Source: Armatimonadota bacterium
GTDB lineage: Bacteria; Sysuimicrobiota; Sysuimicrobiia; Sysuimicrobiales; Humicultoraceae
Direction: 5' to 3'
Assembly: GCA_031459855.1 (NCBI GenBank)
Contig: JAVKHP010000001.1
Location: forward strand, 2,199,906 to 2,263,905
DNA: 64,000 nucleotides
A model generated the notes under the pieces. The model saw only the letters and a list, made by a program, of their open reading frames with translations. It did no database searches and was not told the DNA's origin. How positions within the stretch are numbered: position 1 is the first letter of the stretch; every line of letters starts with the position of its first letter. Both the position numbers and the translations under genes were made by a program. Shown here one piece after another: positions 1 to 8,847 of this stretch.

Positions 1-2
1 TG

Positions 3-1121
3 CTGACGGCGGCGGTGTTTGGGGGGCTGCTGGCCGCGCTGTGGCGTCGGCCGGGCGCAGCCGTGCTGCACCTGCCGGCTGGCAGCGCGGTGAGCCGGCG
101 GCGGTTCCTGACCCGCTCCCTCACGCTGGTCGCCGCGCTAGGCGGGGCCGCTGCGGCGGCCCACTGGCTGGCTGCGCGGGCCGCGCATGCCGCCGCCGTG
201 GCCGCAACGCTCTTTCAGCGCATCAGGGGCCTGCCGCCCGAGGTGACACCCACGGAGAAGTTCTACGTGGTCAGCAAGAACCCGCCGGGACTCGACCCGA
301 AGCTCGACGCCTCGCGCTGGCGCCTGGAGATCACCGGGCTGGTGGCCAAGCCCGTCGTGCTCACCTACGAGCAGCTGCGCGCGCTCCCTGCGGTCGAGCG
401 GTACCACACGCTGGAGTGCATCAGCAACGAGGTGGGTGGCGACCTGATCGGCAACGCCCGGTGGAAGGGCGTGCGCTTCCGCGACCTCATCGCGCTGGCG
501 GGTGGGGTGAGCCCCACGGCGGTGCGCTTCGCGCTCCGGTGCGCTGACGGGTACACCGAAGGCCTCGGGACTGCCGAGGCGCTGCACCCCGACACGATGC
601 TGGCCTACGAGATGAACGGCGCGCCGCTGCCCCCTGCCCACGGCTTTCCGGCGCGGCTGCTGGTGCCGGGGCTGTTCGGGATGAAGAACCCCAAGTGGCT
701 GACGAAGATCGAGGCCGTCGCCACCCACTTCACCGGGTACTGGCAGGCGTCGGGGTGGAGCGACGAGGCCGTGGTCAAGACCACGTCGATGTTCCGCGTG
801 CCCTCAGGGCGCAGCGTGGGCCGGGCGCCCGACGGCGCCGTCGAGCTCGGGGGCATCGCCTACGCGGGCGATCGCGGCATCGCCGAGGTGGAGGTCAGCA
901 CCGACGACGGCAAGACCTGGACGAAGGCCGCGGTCAAGCCGCCGCTGGGCAAGTACACCTGGGTGCTGTGGGCCGCGCTGTGGACGCCGACCGGCCCCGG
1001 CACCTACGTCCTCAAGGTCCGGGCGCGCGACGGCACCGGCGTGCTGCAGACGGCCCAGGAGGCTCCCACGCTGCCCGACGGGGCCAGCGGCTACCACACG
1101 ATCCGAATCCGGCTGCGCTGA
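3..1121 (+). CDS. Sulfite-oxidase-type molybdopterin oxidoreductase (5' partial)
   Basis: Molybdenum-cofactor enzyme of the sulfite oxidase/MsrP (YedY) superfamily. Numbered from the GTG at 15, the Mo-ligating cysteine is Cys135 in HTLECISN. The Mo-binding domain spans about 85-250, followed by an Ig-like dimerisation domain (VEVSTDDGKTWTKA). The frame is open to the window edge with hydrophobic residues before an SRRRFL stretch, and a second hydrophobic segment lies at about 35-60. The real protein therefore probably starts upstream, with an N-terminal membrane part and the catalytic domain outside the cytoplasm. Substrate cannot be told from sequence. Cofactor genes elsewhere in the window (MoeB-rhodanese, MoaD-MoaE fusion) fit with it. 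Family assignment is firm; the start is unknown. Confidence 0.85.
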   Translation: MTAAVFGGLLAALWRRPGAAVLHLPAGSAVSRRRFLTRSLTLVAALGGAAAAAHWLAARAAHAAAVAATLFQRIRGLPPEVTPTEKFYVVSKNPPGLDPKLDASRWRLEITGLVAKPVVLTYEQLRALPAVERYHTLECISNEVGGDLIGNARWKGVRFRDLIALAGGVSPTAVRFALRCADGYTEGLGTAEALHPDTMLAYEMNGAPLPPAHGFPARLLVPGLFGMKNPKWLTKIEAVATHFTGYWQASGWSDEAVVKTTSMFRVPSGRSVGRAPDGAVELGGIAYAGDRGIAEVEVSTDDGKTWTKAAVKPPLGKYTWVLWAALWTPTGPGTYVLKVRARDGTGVLQTAQEAPTLPDGASGYHTIRIRLR

Positions 1122-1129
1122 CGGGTGCT

Positions 1130-1168
1130 GCTCCTGGCCAGCGACCTGCCGTCGCGATGAGCAGGAGC
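1130..1168 (+). terminator. Two-tier hairpin after the molybdoenzyme gene
   Basis: GCTCCTG (1130-1136) pairs with CAGGAGC (1162-1168), and inside it GCGAC (1141-1145) pairs with GTCGC (1151-1155) over a 5-base loop. There is no U-tract, so this is at best a weak or Rho-assisted terminator. It is the only structure seen in the 166-base gap before lpdA. Confidence 0.35.
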
Positions 1169-1287
1169 GCCGCACGCACCGCGCGAACCTCTTCGGGGCT
1201 GGATGCCCCCGCGCGGGTCTCCTGTCCCGCACCGGATCCATCCTCGGGTGCCCCAAGACCGCACCTGCGCGTCCCTGGGAGGGCGGC

Positions 1288-2685
1288 GTGGCGAACTCCT
1301 ACGACCTGGTGATCATCGGCGGCGGCCCCGCGGGCTACGTGGGGGCCGTGCGCGCGGCGCAGCTTGGGCTGCGCACCGCCCTGGTCGAGCGCGACAAGCT
1401 CGGCGGCATCTGCACGCACTGGGGCTGTATCCCCACCAAGGTCCTGCTGCACACCGCCGAGCTCGTCGAGCGCCTGCGCGCCGCGCAGGCGCTGGGGCTG
1501 GAGGGTGGCCCGCTGACCGTGAACTACGCGCGGCTGCAGCAGCGCAAGGCCGAGGTGGTCGAGCGGCTCCACCGCGGCGTGCAGTACCTGATGCGCAAAC
1601 ACCAGATCGACGTCTTCTACGGCACCGGGCGCTTCGAGCGGGCCGACCGGGTGGCAGTAGCCCTCAACGACGGCTCGGAGACCGTACTCGAGGCCGCCCA
1701 TGTCCTGGTGGCCACGGGCTCGACGGCCCGCAGCGTGCCCGGCATCGCCATCGACAACAAACGCATCCTGGACAGCAGCGGCGCGCTGATGCTGGAGGCC
1801 CCGCCGCGGGCCATCGTGATCCTGGGTGCCGGTGCCGTGGGCGTGGAGTTCGCCAGCCTGTTCGCGGCCCTGGGCAGTGCGGTCACCCTGGTGGAGCTGC
1901 TGCCGACGCTGCTGCCGCTGGAGGACGAGGAGATCGGCAAGGGGCTGGAGCGCGTCTTCACCCGCAAGGGGATCACGGTGCACACGGGCACCACGGCCAC
2001 GCGGGCCACGCTGCGGGACGACCGCGTGGTCGTCACCCTGGCCCGCGGGGACCAGACGGAGGAGGTCGAGGCGGACTACCTGCTGGTGGCGGTGGGACGT
2101 GCGCCGCTGCTGGACGGCCTGCAGCTGGAGGCCGTCGGCGTGGCGGTCGAGCGCGGCGCGATCGCCGTGGACGACGAGTTCCGCACCTCGGTGCCGACGA
2201 TCTACGCCGTGGGCGACTGTATCGGCCGGCCCTACCGCCTGGCCCACGTCGCCTCCGACGAGGCCATCCACGCCGTCGAGGCAATCGCGGGGGTCGCGCA
2301 CGCCCCCGTCAACTACCAGGCGGTGCCGCGGCCCACGTTCTCCATCCCCCAGGTGGCGACCGTTGGGCTCTCGGAGCGGCAGGCCCGCGAGGCCGGCTAC
2401 GACGTCAGGGTGGGGCGCTTCGCCTTCCAGGCCAACAGCAAGGCGGTCATCGAGGGCGAGCGCGACGGGTTCGTCAAGGTCGTGACCGACGGCCGGACCG
2501 GCGAGATCCTGGGCATCCACATGCTGGGGCCGGCGGTGACAGAACTGCTGGCGGAAGGCGTCGCCGTCAAGTATCTTGAAGGTACAGCCGTGGAGCTGGC
2601 CGGGGCGGTGCACGCGCACCCCACGCTGGCGGAGGCGCTCCGGGAGGCCGCGCTGGACGCGCTGGGCCGGGTGCTGCACGCCTGA
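1288..2685 (+). CDS. lpdA: Dihydrolipoamide dehydrogenase (E3)
   Basis: FAD-dependent E3 that reoxidises the dihydrolipoyl arm of E2 and passes electrons to NAD+. It has the N-terminal FAD motif GGGPAGYVGA, the redox-active disulfide Cys42/Cys47 in GICTHWGCIPTK, an NAD-binding GAGAVGVEF at about 180, the second FAD motif YAVGDC near 305, and the C-terminal active-site pair His444/Glu449 in HAHPTLAE. Its 465 residues are normal for the family. GTG start with a GGGAGG Shine-Dalgarno just upstream. It leads a block with E1 alpha, E1 beta, E2 and lipA on the same strand, so it serves that complex. The THWG between the cysteines differs from the common LNVG but keeps the CX4C spacing. Confidence 0.95.
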   Translation: MANSYDLVIIGGGPAGYVGAVRAAQLGLRTALVERDKLGGICTHWGCIPTKVLLHTAELVERLRAAQALGLEGGPLTVNYARLQQRKAEVVERLHRGVQYLMRKHQIDVFYGTGRFERADRVAVALNDGSETVLEAAHVLVATGSTARSVPGIAIDNKRILDSSGALMLEAPPRAIVILGAGAVGVEFASLFAALGSAVTLVELLPTLLPLEDEEIGKGLERVFTRKGITVHTGTTATRATLRDDRVVVTLARGDQTEEVEADYLLVAVGRAPLLDGLQLEAVGVAVERGAIAVDDEFRTSVPTIYAVGDCIGRPYRLAHVASDEAIHAVEAIAGVAHAPVNYQAVPRPTFSIPQVATVGLSERQAREAGYDVRVGRFAFQANSKAVIEGERDGFVKVVTDGRTGEILGIHMLGPAVTELLAEGVAVKYLEGTAVELAGAVHAHPTLAEALREAALDALGRVLHA

Positions 2686-2699
2686 CCCCGGTCACCCCC

Positions 2700-2720
2700 G
2701 CCGGGCGCACAACGCCCGGC
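2700..2720 (+). other. Hairpin between lpdA and E1 alpha
   Basis: Perfect 8-bp stem GCCGGGCG/CGCCCGGC with loop CACAA, in the 81-base gap between lpdA and the E1 alpha gene. No U-tract follows. It could attenuate transcription or stabilise a processed end, separating E3 expression from the rest. Structure is seen; function is inferred. Confidence 0.4.
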
Positions 2721-2766
2721 CGGGTGCAGGGAACCGACTCTGCACACACCTCGAGGGGGCGAGGAG

Positions 2767-3789
2767 ATGGTCGACCGAGACCGTCAGACCGCGACCGTGC
2801 AGGCCCGGCACGTGACGCTGGGCCTCTCCGACGACGACGTGCTCCGCATGTACCACACCCTGGCGCTGGCCCGCGCCCTCGACGAACGGATGTGGGTGCT
2901 GCAGCGCGCCGGCCTGGTGCCGTTCGTGATCTCCGGCCAGGGGCACGAGGGCGCCCAGGTGGGCGTGATGTGGGCCACCGATCGCGCCCGCGACTGGCTG
3001 GTGCCGTTCTACCGCTCGCTGGCCGCGTGCCTGGCCAAGGGGATGTCGGCGCGGGACCTGATGCTGGGGCTCTTCGCGCGGGCGGAGGACCCCAGCAGCG
3101 GCGGCCGGCAGATGCCCGCGCACTGGGCCCACCCGCGCCTCAAGATCCTCTCGACCAGCAGCCCGGTGGGCACGCAGTACCTGCACGCGGTGGGCATCGC
3201 CTACGCGGCCAAGCTGCGCAAGACCGGCGAGGTCTGCGTCACGTCCGTGGGCGAGGGCGGCACCAGCCAGGGCGACTGGCACGAGGCGATGAACTTCGCG
3301 GGCATCCACAAGCTCCCCGTGGTCTTCATGGTCGAGAACAACCGGTACGCCATCTCGGTCCCCCAGCGGCTGCAGATGGCGGTCGACGACGTGGCGGTGC
3401 GGGCCGCGGGCTACGGGTTCCCTGGCGTCGTCGTCGACGGGTCCGACGTGCTGGCGTGCTACGAGGCGGGCCGCGAGGCGGTGCGCCGGGCCCGGGCCGG
3501 CGAGGGCCCCACCTTGATCGAGGCCAAGGTCGAGCGGCTGACCGCGCACTCCTCCGAGGACCGGCAGGAGAAGTACCGGCCGACCGCTGACGTCGAGGCT
3601 GCTCGCAGCCGAGATCCCCTGGTGGTGTTCAAGCACTACCTGGAGCAGGTGGGCCTGCTGGACGAGCGCCGCTACACGGAGATCCACGCGCAGATCCGCG
3701 CCGAGGTCGATGATGCCACCGCGTACGCGGAACGGGCGCCGTGGCCCGATCCCGCGACCGTGACCCGGCACGTGTACTACGAGGGGTAG
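2767..3789 (+). CDS. 2-oxoacid dehydrogenase E1 alpha subunit
   Basis: Thiamine-diphosphate decarboxylase subunit of a pyruvate/branched-chain 2-oxoacid dehydrogenase complex. The ThDP motif starts at Gly162 (GEGGTSQGDWHEA) and ends with Asn191-Asn192 in VENNRYAIS. The GEG form, rather than GDG, is typical of branched-chain-type E1 alpha. The 340 residues match the family. ATG preceded by GGGGGCGAGGAG. It is followed by E1 beta and E2 in order, so it forms the alpha2beta2 heterotetramer with the next gene. Whether the physiological substrate is pyruvate or a branched-chain 2-oxoacid cannot be settled from sequence; the E1 type leans to branched-chain. Confidence 0.92.
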   Translation: MVDRDRQTATVQARHVTLGLSDDDVLRMYHTLALARALDERMWVLQRAGLVPFVISGQGHEGAQVGVMWATDRARDWLVPFYRSLAACLAKGMSARDLMLGLFARAEDPSSGGRQMPAHWAHPRLKILSTSSPVGTQYLHAVGIAYAAKLRKTGEVCVTSVGEGGTSQGDWHEAMNFAGIHKLPVVFMVENNRYAISVPQRLQMAVDDVAVRAAGYGFPGVVVDGSDVLACYEAGREAVRRARAGEGPTLIEAKVERLTAHSSEDRQEKYRPTADVEAARSRDPLVVFKHYLEQVGLLDERRYTEIHAQIRAEVDDATAYAERAPWPDPATVTRHVYYEG

Positions 3790-3889
3790 GCGCGTGACCG
3801 TGCTGCGGTCGGTGGCTGGGACGAGGCGGGGGCCTCATCGCGCGGGGGCTCCCGCCGGGGCGCCGTAGGCCGTAGGGGGAGGGCGCACG

Positions 3890-4879
3890 ATGCCGGAACT
3901 GCGGCTGCTGGATGCGATCCGCCAGGCCATGTACGAGGAGATGAAGCGCGACGAGCGCGTCGTCGTGCTGGGCGAGGACGTGGGGCCCAAGGGCGGGGTG
4001 TTTGGCGCCACTGACGGCTTCTGGGCCGAATTCGGGGAGGCGCGGGTCCTGGACACGCCGCTGGCCGAGTCGACCATCGTGGGCGCGGCGATCGGCATGG
4101 CCGCCAACGGGCTGATTCCCATCGCCGAGATCCAGTTCTCCGACTTCATCTTCCCTGCAACCAACCAGATCGTGAGCGAGGCGGCGCGGATGCGTTACCG
4201 CAGCAACGGGGCGTTCGGGTGCCCCATCGTCATCCGCGCGCCCTACGGCGGCGGGGTCGAGGTGCACGGCGGACTGTACCACTCCCAGAGCATCGAGGCG
4301 TTCTTCGCCCACGTCCCCGGGCTCAAGGTGGTGGCGCCGTCGGTGCCCTACGACGCCAAGGGCCTGCTGAAGGCCGCGATCCGCGATCCCGACCCCGTGC
4401 TCTACCTGGAGCACAAGCGGCTCTACCGGGCGGTCCGCGGCGAGGTGCCCGAGGACGACTACGTGGTGCCCATCGGGCCGGCCGTGGTACGCCGTCCGGG
4501 CACGACGCTGTCGCTGTTCGCCTACGGTCAGATGCTGCACGAGGCCCTGGCCGTGGCCGCAGAGATGGCCGGGGAGGGGATCGACGTCGAGGTGGTCGAC
4601 CTGCAGACGCTGCGACCGCTGGACGTGGAGACGATCCTGGCCTCGGTCCGCAAGACCAACAAGGCCCTGATCGTTTACGAGGACAACCGGTTCCTGGGGT
4701 TTGGGGCCGAGGTGGCGGCGATCATCGCCGAGGAGGCGTTCGACGCGCTCGACGGACCGGTGATGCGCGTGGCCGGGCTCGACGTGCCGGCGGTGCCCTA
4801 CGCCGATCCGTTGGCCGCGGCGTTCATGCCGTCGCGGGCCAAGATCGCCGACGCCGTGCGGCGCCTGGCCACGTACTGA
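3890..4879 (+). CDS. 2-oxoacid dehydrogenase E1 beta subunit
   Basis: Transketolase-like beta subunit (329 aa) that completes the E1 active site. The N-terminal pyrimidine-binding domain contains VLGEDVGPKGGVFGAT and DTPLAEST, and the C-terminal transketolase domain contains LQTLRPLD and YEDNRF. All are characteristic of the PdhB/BkdB family. Strong GGGGGAGGG Shine-Dalgarno before ATG. It sits 100 bases after E1 alpha and 11 bases before E2. The GAPYGGG-type stretch (RAPYGGGVEVHGGLYHSQ) with its histidines is conserved in this family. Confidence 0.93.
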   Translation: MPELRLLDAIRQAMYEEMKRDERVVVLGEDVGPKGGVFGATDGFWAEFGEARVLDTPLAESTIVGAAIGMAANGLIPIAEIQFSDFIFPATNQIVSEAARMRYRSNGAFGCPIVIRAPYGGGVEVHGGLYHSQSIEAFFAHVPGLKVVAPSVPYDAKGLLKAAIRDPDPVLYLEHKRLYRAVRGEVPEDDYVVPIGPAVVRRPGTTLSLFAYGQMLHEALAVAAEMAGEGIDVEVVDLQTLRPLDVETILASVRKTNKALIVYEDNRFLGFGAEVAAIIAEEAFDALDGPVMRVAGLDVPAVPYADPLAAAFMPSRAKIADAVRRLATY

Positions 4880-4890
4880 GGGGCGTGCCG

Positions 4891-6330
4891 ATGCCGGTCG
4901 AGATCAAGCTGCCGCAGCTGGGCGAGAGCATCCACGAGGGCACCATCGCGCGGTGGCTCAAGCAGCCCGGCGACCGCGTCGAGAAGTACGAGCCGTTGGT
5001 GGAGATCACCACCGACAAGGTCAACGTGGAGATGCCCTCGCCCGTGGCGGGGGTGCTGGTGGCGCTGCTGGTCCCGGAGGGCGAGACGCGGCCGGTGGGC
5101 GCGCCGATCGCGCTGGTGGAGCTGGAGGGGGCCGCAGCCGAGGGCGCGCCGCGCGGCCCACAGCAGCCCGGCGAGGCCGCGGACGTCACGGTGGCCGCCA
5201 CCATCGCCGCTGCGGCGCCAGCTGCAGCCCCGACGGCGCCGGCGCTGTCGGCCGAGATGCCGCGCGAGCGCGGCGCCGCCCGTCTGTCCCCGCTGGTCCA
5301 GCGCCTGGCCCGCGAGCATGGCATTCCCCTGAGCGTGCTGGAAACCCTGCCCGGCTCCGGCGCCGGCGGTCGGGTCACCAAGGACGACGTCCTGCGCTAC
5401 GTAGCGCAGCGGGCCGCAAGCGGCGCGGCACCACCCGGAGTCGGTCCTGCGCCTGCAGCGCCGCCGGGTCCGGTAGCCCCGGAGGTCCTTGCAGCGCCGC
5501 CGGCCTTCATACCATCGCCACCCTCGCCGGCCGCTGCGGCGCCGCCAGGTCCTGCCGGAGCGCCTGCCCCTGCAGCCCCGACGTCCCCACCAGCGCCGTC
5601 GGCGCCCGCGCCAGGTGCTGCGGCCGGCGTCGGGCCCGCCGCTCCCCAGGACCGCTTGCTCAAGCTCACGCCGATCCGCCGGACCATCGCCCAGCGCATG
5701 GCCCAGAGCAAGCGCGAGATCCCGCACGCCTACGGCGTGATCGAGGTGGACATGAGCGCCGTGGTGGCGTGGCGCGAGGCCCACAAGGACGCCTGGCGGC
5801 GCGAGGGGATCCCGCTGACCTACACGGCCTTCTTCATCAAGGCCGCCACCGACGCCCTGCGCGCCCATCCGGTGGTGAACGCCACCTGGACCGAGGACGG
5901 CATCCTGCTGCGCGGGGCGATCAACATCGGGGTGGGCATCGCCGTGGAGGACGGGCTCGTGGTGCCGGTGCTGCATGGGGCCGACCGCCTCAGCCTGCGG
6001 GGCATCGCCGCCGCCCTCGACGACCTGACCCGGCGGGCGCGCGCGGGCCAGCTCACGCTGGACGACATCCAGGGCGGCACGTTCACCATCACCAACCCCG
6101 GGGTCTTCGGCTCGATCTGGTCGATGCCGATCATCGTCCCGGGCCAGGCGGCGATCCTGGCCACCGATGCCATCGTCAAACGGCCGGTGGTGCGGGACGA
6201 CGCCATCGCCATCCGCCCCATCATGCACCTGGGGCTCGCGTTCGACCACCGCGTCTTCGACGGCGCGGTGTGCATGCAGTTCCTCCAGTACCTGAAGACC
6301 TGGCTGGAGGGGTTCCGCGATGCCGGTTGA
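4891..6330 (+). CDS. 2-oxoacid dehydrogenase E2 (lipoyl acyltransferase)
   Basis: Acyltransferase core of the complex (479 aa). Domains in order: a lipoyl domain at about 1-80 with the lipoylated Lys43 in TTDKVNVEM; a peripheral-subunit-binding domain around 128-165 (LSPLVQRLAREHGI, GRVTKDDV); a long Ala/Pro-rich flexible linker of roughly 90 residues; and a catalytic domain ending with the HRVFDG motif (His453, Asp457). The ATG at 4891 begins exactly with a lipoyl-domain consensus (MPVEIKLPQLGES), so the longer open frame upstream is not used. The 3' end overlaps lipA by 11 bases, which couples the enzyme to the supply of its cofactor. Confidence 0.94.
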   Translation: MPVEIKLPQLGESIHEGTIARWLKQPGDRVEKYEPLVEITTDKVNVEMPSPVAGVLVALLVPEGETRPVGAPIALVELEGAAAEGAPRGPQQPGEAADVTVAATIAAAAPAAAPTAPALSAEMPRERGAARLSPLVQRLAREHGIPLSVLETLPGSGAGGRVTKDDVLRYVAQRAASGAAPPGVGPAPAAPPGPVAPEVLAAPPAFIPSPPSPAAAAPPGPAGAPAPAAPTSPPAPSAPAPGAAAGVGPAAPQDRLLKLTPIRRTIAQRMAQSKREIPHAYGVIEVDMSAVVAWREAHKDAWRREGIPLTYTAFFIKAATDALRAHPVVNATWTEDGILLRGAINIGVGIAVEDGLVVPVLHGADRLSLRGIAAALDDLTRRARAGQLTLDDIQGGTFTITNPGVFGSIWSMPIIVPGQAAILATDAIVKRPVVRDDAIAIRPIMHLGLAFDHRVFDGAVCMQFLQYLKTWLEGFRDAG

Positions 6331-7225
6331 CGCCGCCCCCCGTCCCGCATGGCTGAAGGTGCGCCTGCCGGGCGGCCCCGACTACGCCGACCTGGTGAGC
6401 ATCATGCGCGCGCAGCAGATGCACACCGTCTGCGAGGAGGCCCGCTGTCCCAACATCGGCGAGTGCTGGGGCCGGCGCACCGCCACCTTCCTGATCCTGG
6501 GGAACGTCTGCACGCGCCGCTGTGGCTACTGCGCCGTGGCCCACGGGCTGCCCACCGAGCTCGACCGCGCGGAACCGGCCCGCCTGGCCGCAGCGGTGGC
6601 GGCCATGGGCCTGCGCCACGCCGTCGTCACCTCGGTCACCCGCGACGACCTGGCCGACGGCGGCGCGGCGATCTACGCCGAGACGATCCGGCAGATCCAC
6701 CGGCGCGTGCCGGCCTGCACCGTCGAGGTGCTCGTGCCCGACTTCAAGGGTAATCCCGAGGCGCTGCGGGTGGTGCTGGACGCCAACCCCGAGATCCTGG
6801 GGCACAACATCGAGGCCCCGCGGCGCATCTTCGCGATCGTGCGCCCGGGCGGCGACTACGACCGGTCGCTGGAGCTGTTGCGCCGCGTCAAGGAGTGGGG
6901 CTACACCTCGTTCACCAAGAGCAGCATCATCCTGGGCATGGGCGAGACGGTCGACGAGGTCCTCGCGACGATGGACGACCTGCGGGCCGTCGACGTCGAC
7001 GTGCTCACGCTGGGCCAGTACCTGCGCCCGGGCCCGGAGTTTCATCCCATCGACCGGTACTACACGCCCGAGGAGTTCGCCTGGCTGCGCGAGGAGGGCC
7101 TGCGCCGCGGGTTCCGCTACGTCGAGGCCGGCCCACTGGTGCGCTCCTCGTACCGCGCCGACGTCCAGGCGCAGGCTGTGCGTGCCTACCGGGCGCGCCT
7201 GGGGGCTGTGCCGGCAGCCGACTAG
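6320..7225 (+). CDS. lipA: Lipoyl synthase
   Basis: Radical SAM enzyme that inserts two sulfurs into protein-bound octanoyl groups, here most likely on the adjacent E2. The auxiliary-cluster cysteines are Cys38/Cys43/Cys49 (CEEARCPNIGEC) and the radical SAM triad is Cys64/Cys68/Cys71 (CTRRCGYC). The C-terminal RSSY serine ligand motif is present in LVRSSYRAD. All residues needed are there and 301 aa is normal. It overlaps the E2 gene. No octanoyltransferase or lipoate ligase was found in the window. Confidence 0.96.
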   Translation: MPVDAAPRPAWLKVRLPGGPDYADLVSIMRAQQMHTVCEEARCPNIGECWGRRTATFLILGNVCTRRCGYCAVAHGLPTELDRAEPARLAAAVAAMGLRHAVVTSVTRDDLADGGAAIYAETIRQIHRRVPACTVEVLVPDFKGNPEALRVVLDANPEILGHNIEAPRRIFAIVRPGGDYDRSLELLRRVKEWGYTSFTKSSIILGMGETVDEVLATMDDLRAVDVDVLTLGQYLRPGPEFHPIDRYYTPEEFAWLREEGLRRGFRYVEAGPLVRSSYRADVQAQAVRAYRARLGAVPAAD

Positions 7226-7452
7226 ACCCGGGCCTTTCTCCTGGCACCGCGGGGTGAACCGGGCCGGGTCCCGGTGGTGTAGTTCCGATGGTGCAGCAGT
7301 GAGGGGGCATTCCCGGCCGAGGACGCAGGACGCAGACGGTCAGGTTCCCGCCGGGAGTCCGGTCCGATGACCATCGGGTGCGGAGTGGGGCATGGAGCGC
7401 TGAAAAAGCGGTGAACGCGGTCTGCCAGAGGCTGCACAAGGAGGTATGCGAC

Positions 7453-7587
7453 ATGGTTAAGCTCGTGTTCGGCATGAACGTGTCCTTGGACGGGTACGTC
7501 GACCACACGGCCTGTTCGCCAAGTCTCACGCTCTTCCGCCACTTCGTCGAGGAGGCACAGAGACAGGCGGGTAGTGTTTCAGTTTGA
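7453..7587 (+). pseudogene. Truncated dihydrofolate-reductase-family protein, N-terminal remnant 1
   Basis: From a perfect AAGGAGG Shine-Dalgarno and ATG, the frame encodes 44 residues beginning MVKLVFGMNVSLDGYVDH, the typical start of the RibD C-terminal/DHFR-like family. The similarity runs through FRHFVEEAQRQAGSV and then stops. A full member is about 180-200 residues, so the NADPH-binding and catalytic remainder is missing. Preserved translation signals with a deleted body indicate a recent truncation. Family recognition is from memory of the motif, not a search. The 227 bases before it (7226-7452) show no recognisable gene. Confidence 0.6.
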
Positions 7588-7740
7588 CCTATGTCCCCGC
7601 GTAGCCTCTCGAGGCGCGGGGGCGGAGTCTTCAGGCATGTGGCATGCGGGCAGCAGCTCCGCACGGCCTCACGACGGCATGCACTTGATGGGCTTCGCCT
7701 GCAGGTGATGTTGCAGCCGTGAGCTGAAGGAGGTCACCTC

Positions 7741-8232
7741 ATGGCGTCCCGGGTGCAATCGAGGATATTTCCGCATCTTTGGTACTCAGGAGGAGCCGAA
7801 GAGGCAGCGAGATTTTACGTGTCCATCTTTCCCGACTCACGCGTCGATCACATAACAGTGCTTCCCAGCGAAACGCCGAGCGGCCCGCCGGGATCGGTCA
7901 AGGTGGTCGATTTCACCCTGCTCGGCCAGCGATTTCAGGCAATCAGTGCGGGCCCACATCATGACTTTAATGACGCCGTGTCGATCGTTGTCCTGTGCGA
8001 GGATCAGGAGGAGATTGACCGCTATTGGCGTGCGCTCCTCGAGGGCGGTGGGCAAGCACAGGCATGTGGATGGCTCATCGATCGCTTCGGCCTACGATGG
8101 CAAATCGTGCCCGCCGTTCTGGATGAGATGATGCGCGACCCAGACCCGGCTCGCTTAAAGCGAGTCATCGATGCGATGTTGAAGATGGTGAAACTGGACA
8201 TAGCCGCGCTTCAGCATGCGTACGCCGCGTGA
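7741..8232 (+). CDS. VOC-family protein (PhnB/3-demethylubiquinone methyltransferase-like fold)
   Basis: A 163-residue vicinal-oxygen-chelate protein of the PhnB-like family often labelled 3-demethylubiquinone-9 3-methyltransferase. It starts with the typical RIFPHLWYSGGAEEAARFY and later carries a GWLIDRFGLRWQIVP stretch. These domains are widespread and mostly of unknown substrate; real methyltransferase activity is not implied. Excellent Shine-Dalgarno AAGGAGGT eight bases before ATG. Base composition is lower in GC than the surrounding genes, and truncated gene remnants lie on both sides, which fits an acquired, decaying patch in which this gene alone stayed intact. Confidence 0.85.
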   Translation: MASRVQSRIFPHLWYSGGAEEAARFYVSIFPDSRVDHITVLPSETPSGPPGSVKVVDFTLLGQRFQAISAGPHHDFNDAVSIVVLCEDQEEIDRYWRALLEGGGQAQACGWLIDRFGLRWQIVPAVLDEMMRDPDPARLKRVIDAMLKMVKLDIAALQHAYAA

Positions 8233-8256
8233 AGATCGGCTCCCCCATCGAATCCA

Positions 8257-8502
8257 GTGAGTCCTAATTTTCTGCAGGACTGCCATCGGAACAGTCTTAG
8301 CCTCGACGGCTACATGGCGCCGGATGGCATGGACATGGCGCACTGCAGCGAACCGGCCTACAGCAACTGGGGCGTCAAGTGGGAGGTACTGATGGCATGG
8401 GCGCTCAATCAACAGTACGGGCGCGAGAAGCTGACGCTAGGTCCTGGTGGCTTCTTGATAGCCCCTTGGCCACAGATGTGCGGTATGTGCGTGAATGAGT
8501 GA
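8257..8502 (+). pseudogene. Truncated dihydrofolate-reductase-family protein, remnant 2
   Basis: The frame carries SLSLDGYMAPDGMDMAH, then WALNQQYGREKLTLGPGG, which match the N-terminal part of another RibD-C/DHFR-like subfamily (normally about 200 residues). After the GPGG the resemblance ends and a stop follows within about 20 codons. The start of the original protein is unclear because the first residues do not look native. It differs in sequence from the remnant at 7453, so this is not a simple duplication. Recognition rests on motif memory. Confidence 0.5.
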
Positions 8503-8847
8503 GGGTCGCCCATCGGTCATGTCTCGCTCCGCGAAGCTCATCGGGTGCTCGCACGAGGACGAACCGTTGGTCGCTCCCGTTGCGGGTGTGCCGGCACAGG
8601 GACGGGCGGTACCGGATGCGCTCCGATAGGTCGTGGGTCCGTCCCGGCGGCAGCGTCATCGACAAGGTCGCCCCGACACAAGCGTAACCTGCATGCCTTC
8701 CCTTGTTCGACGGCAAGGCCAACGTGAGGGCCGGTATCGTCAAGCGGAAGGTTTCGGCCCCGGTGATCGTCGGCATCTCGACGTGGGGGATGCTCGGGCG
8801 GGGCGATACGGTCGGGATTCCTCATCACTTCTAGGGAGAGAAGCCCT
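8503..8847. other. Gene-poor stretch with possible debris
   Basis: No convincing intact gene. In the + frame ending at about 8834 a short stretch reads SAPVIVGISTWGMLGRGDTV before a stop. This has the look of a broken protein, possibly a TRPM-SLOG-like nucleotide-binding fragment, but I cannot support a family. Codon use and stops in all other frames look non-coding. Confidence 0.3.

Noticed and set aside
1012-2679. 555-residue open frame on the minus strand opposite lpdA
   Set aside because: Antisense shadow of a well-defined flavoprotein gene; its sequence is His/Arg/Gly-rich with no domain, typical of high-GC mirror frames. Similar long mirrors at 4798-6249, 15275-16843, 17997-19772, 29723-32056 and 53479-55989 were dismissed for the same reason.
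3790-3889. Regulatory RNA between E1 alpha and E1 beta
   Set aside because: The 100 bases are GC-rich with only short weak pairings, and end in an ordinary Shine-Dalgarno; nothing to support a riboswitch.
8700-8835. TRPM-SLOG-like nucleotide-binding protein
   Set aside because: Only about 20 residues look similar and the frame has no start and no conserved upstream part; noted as debris instead.
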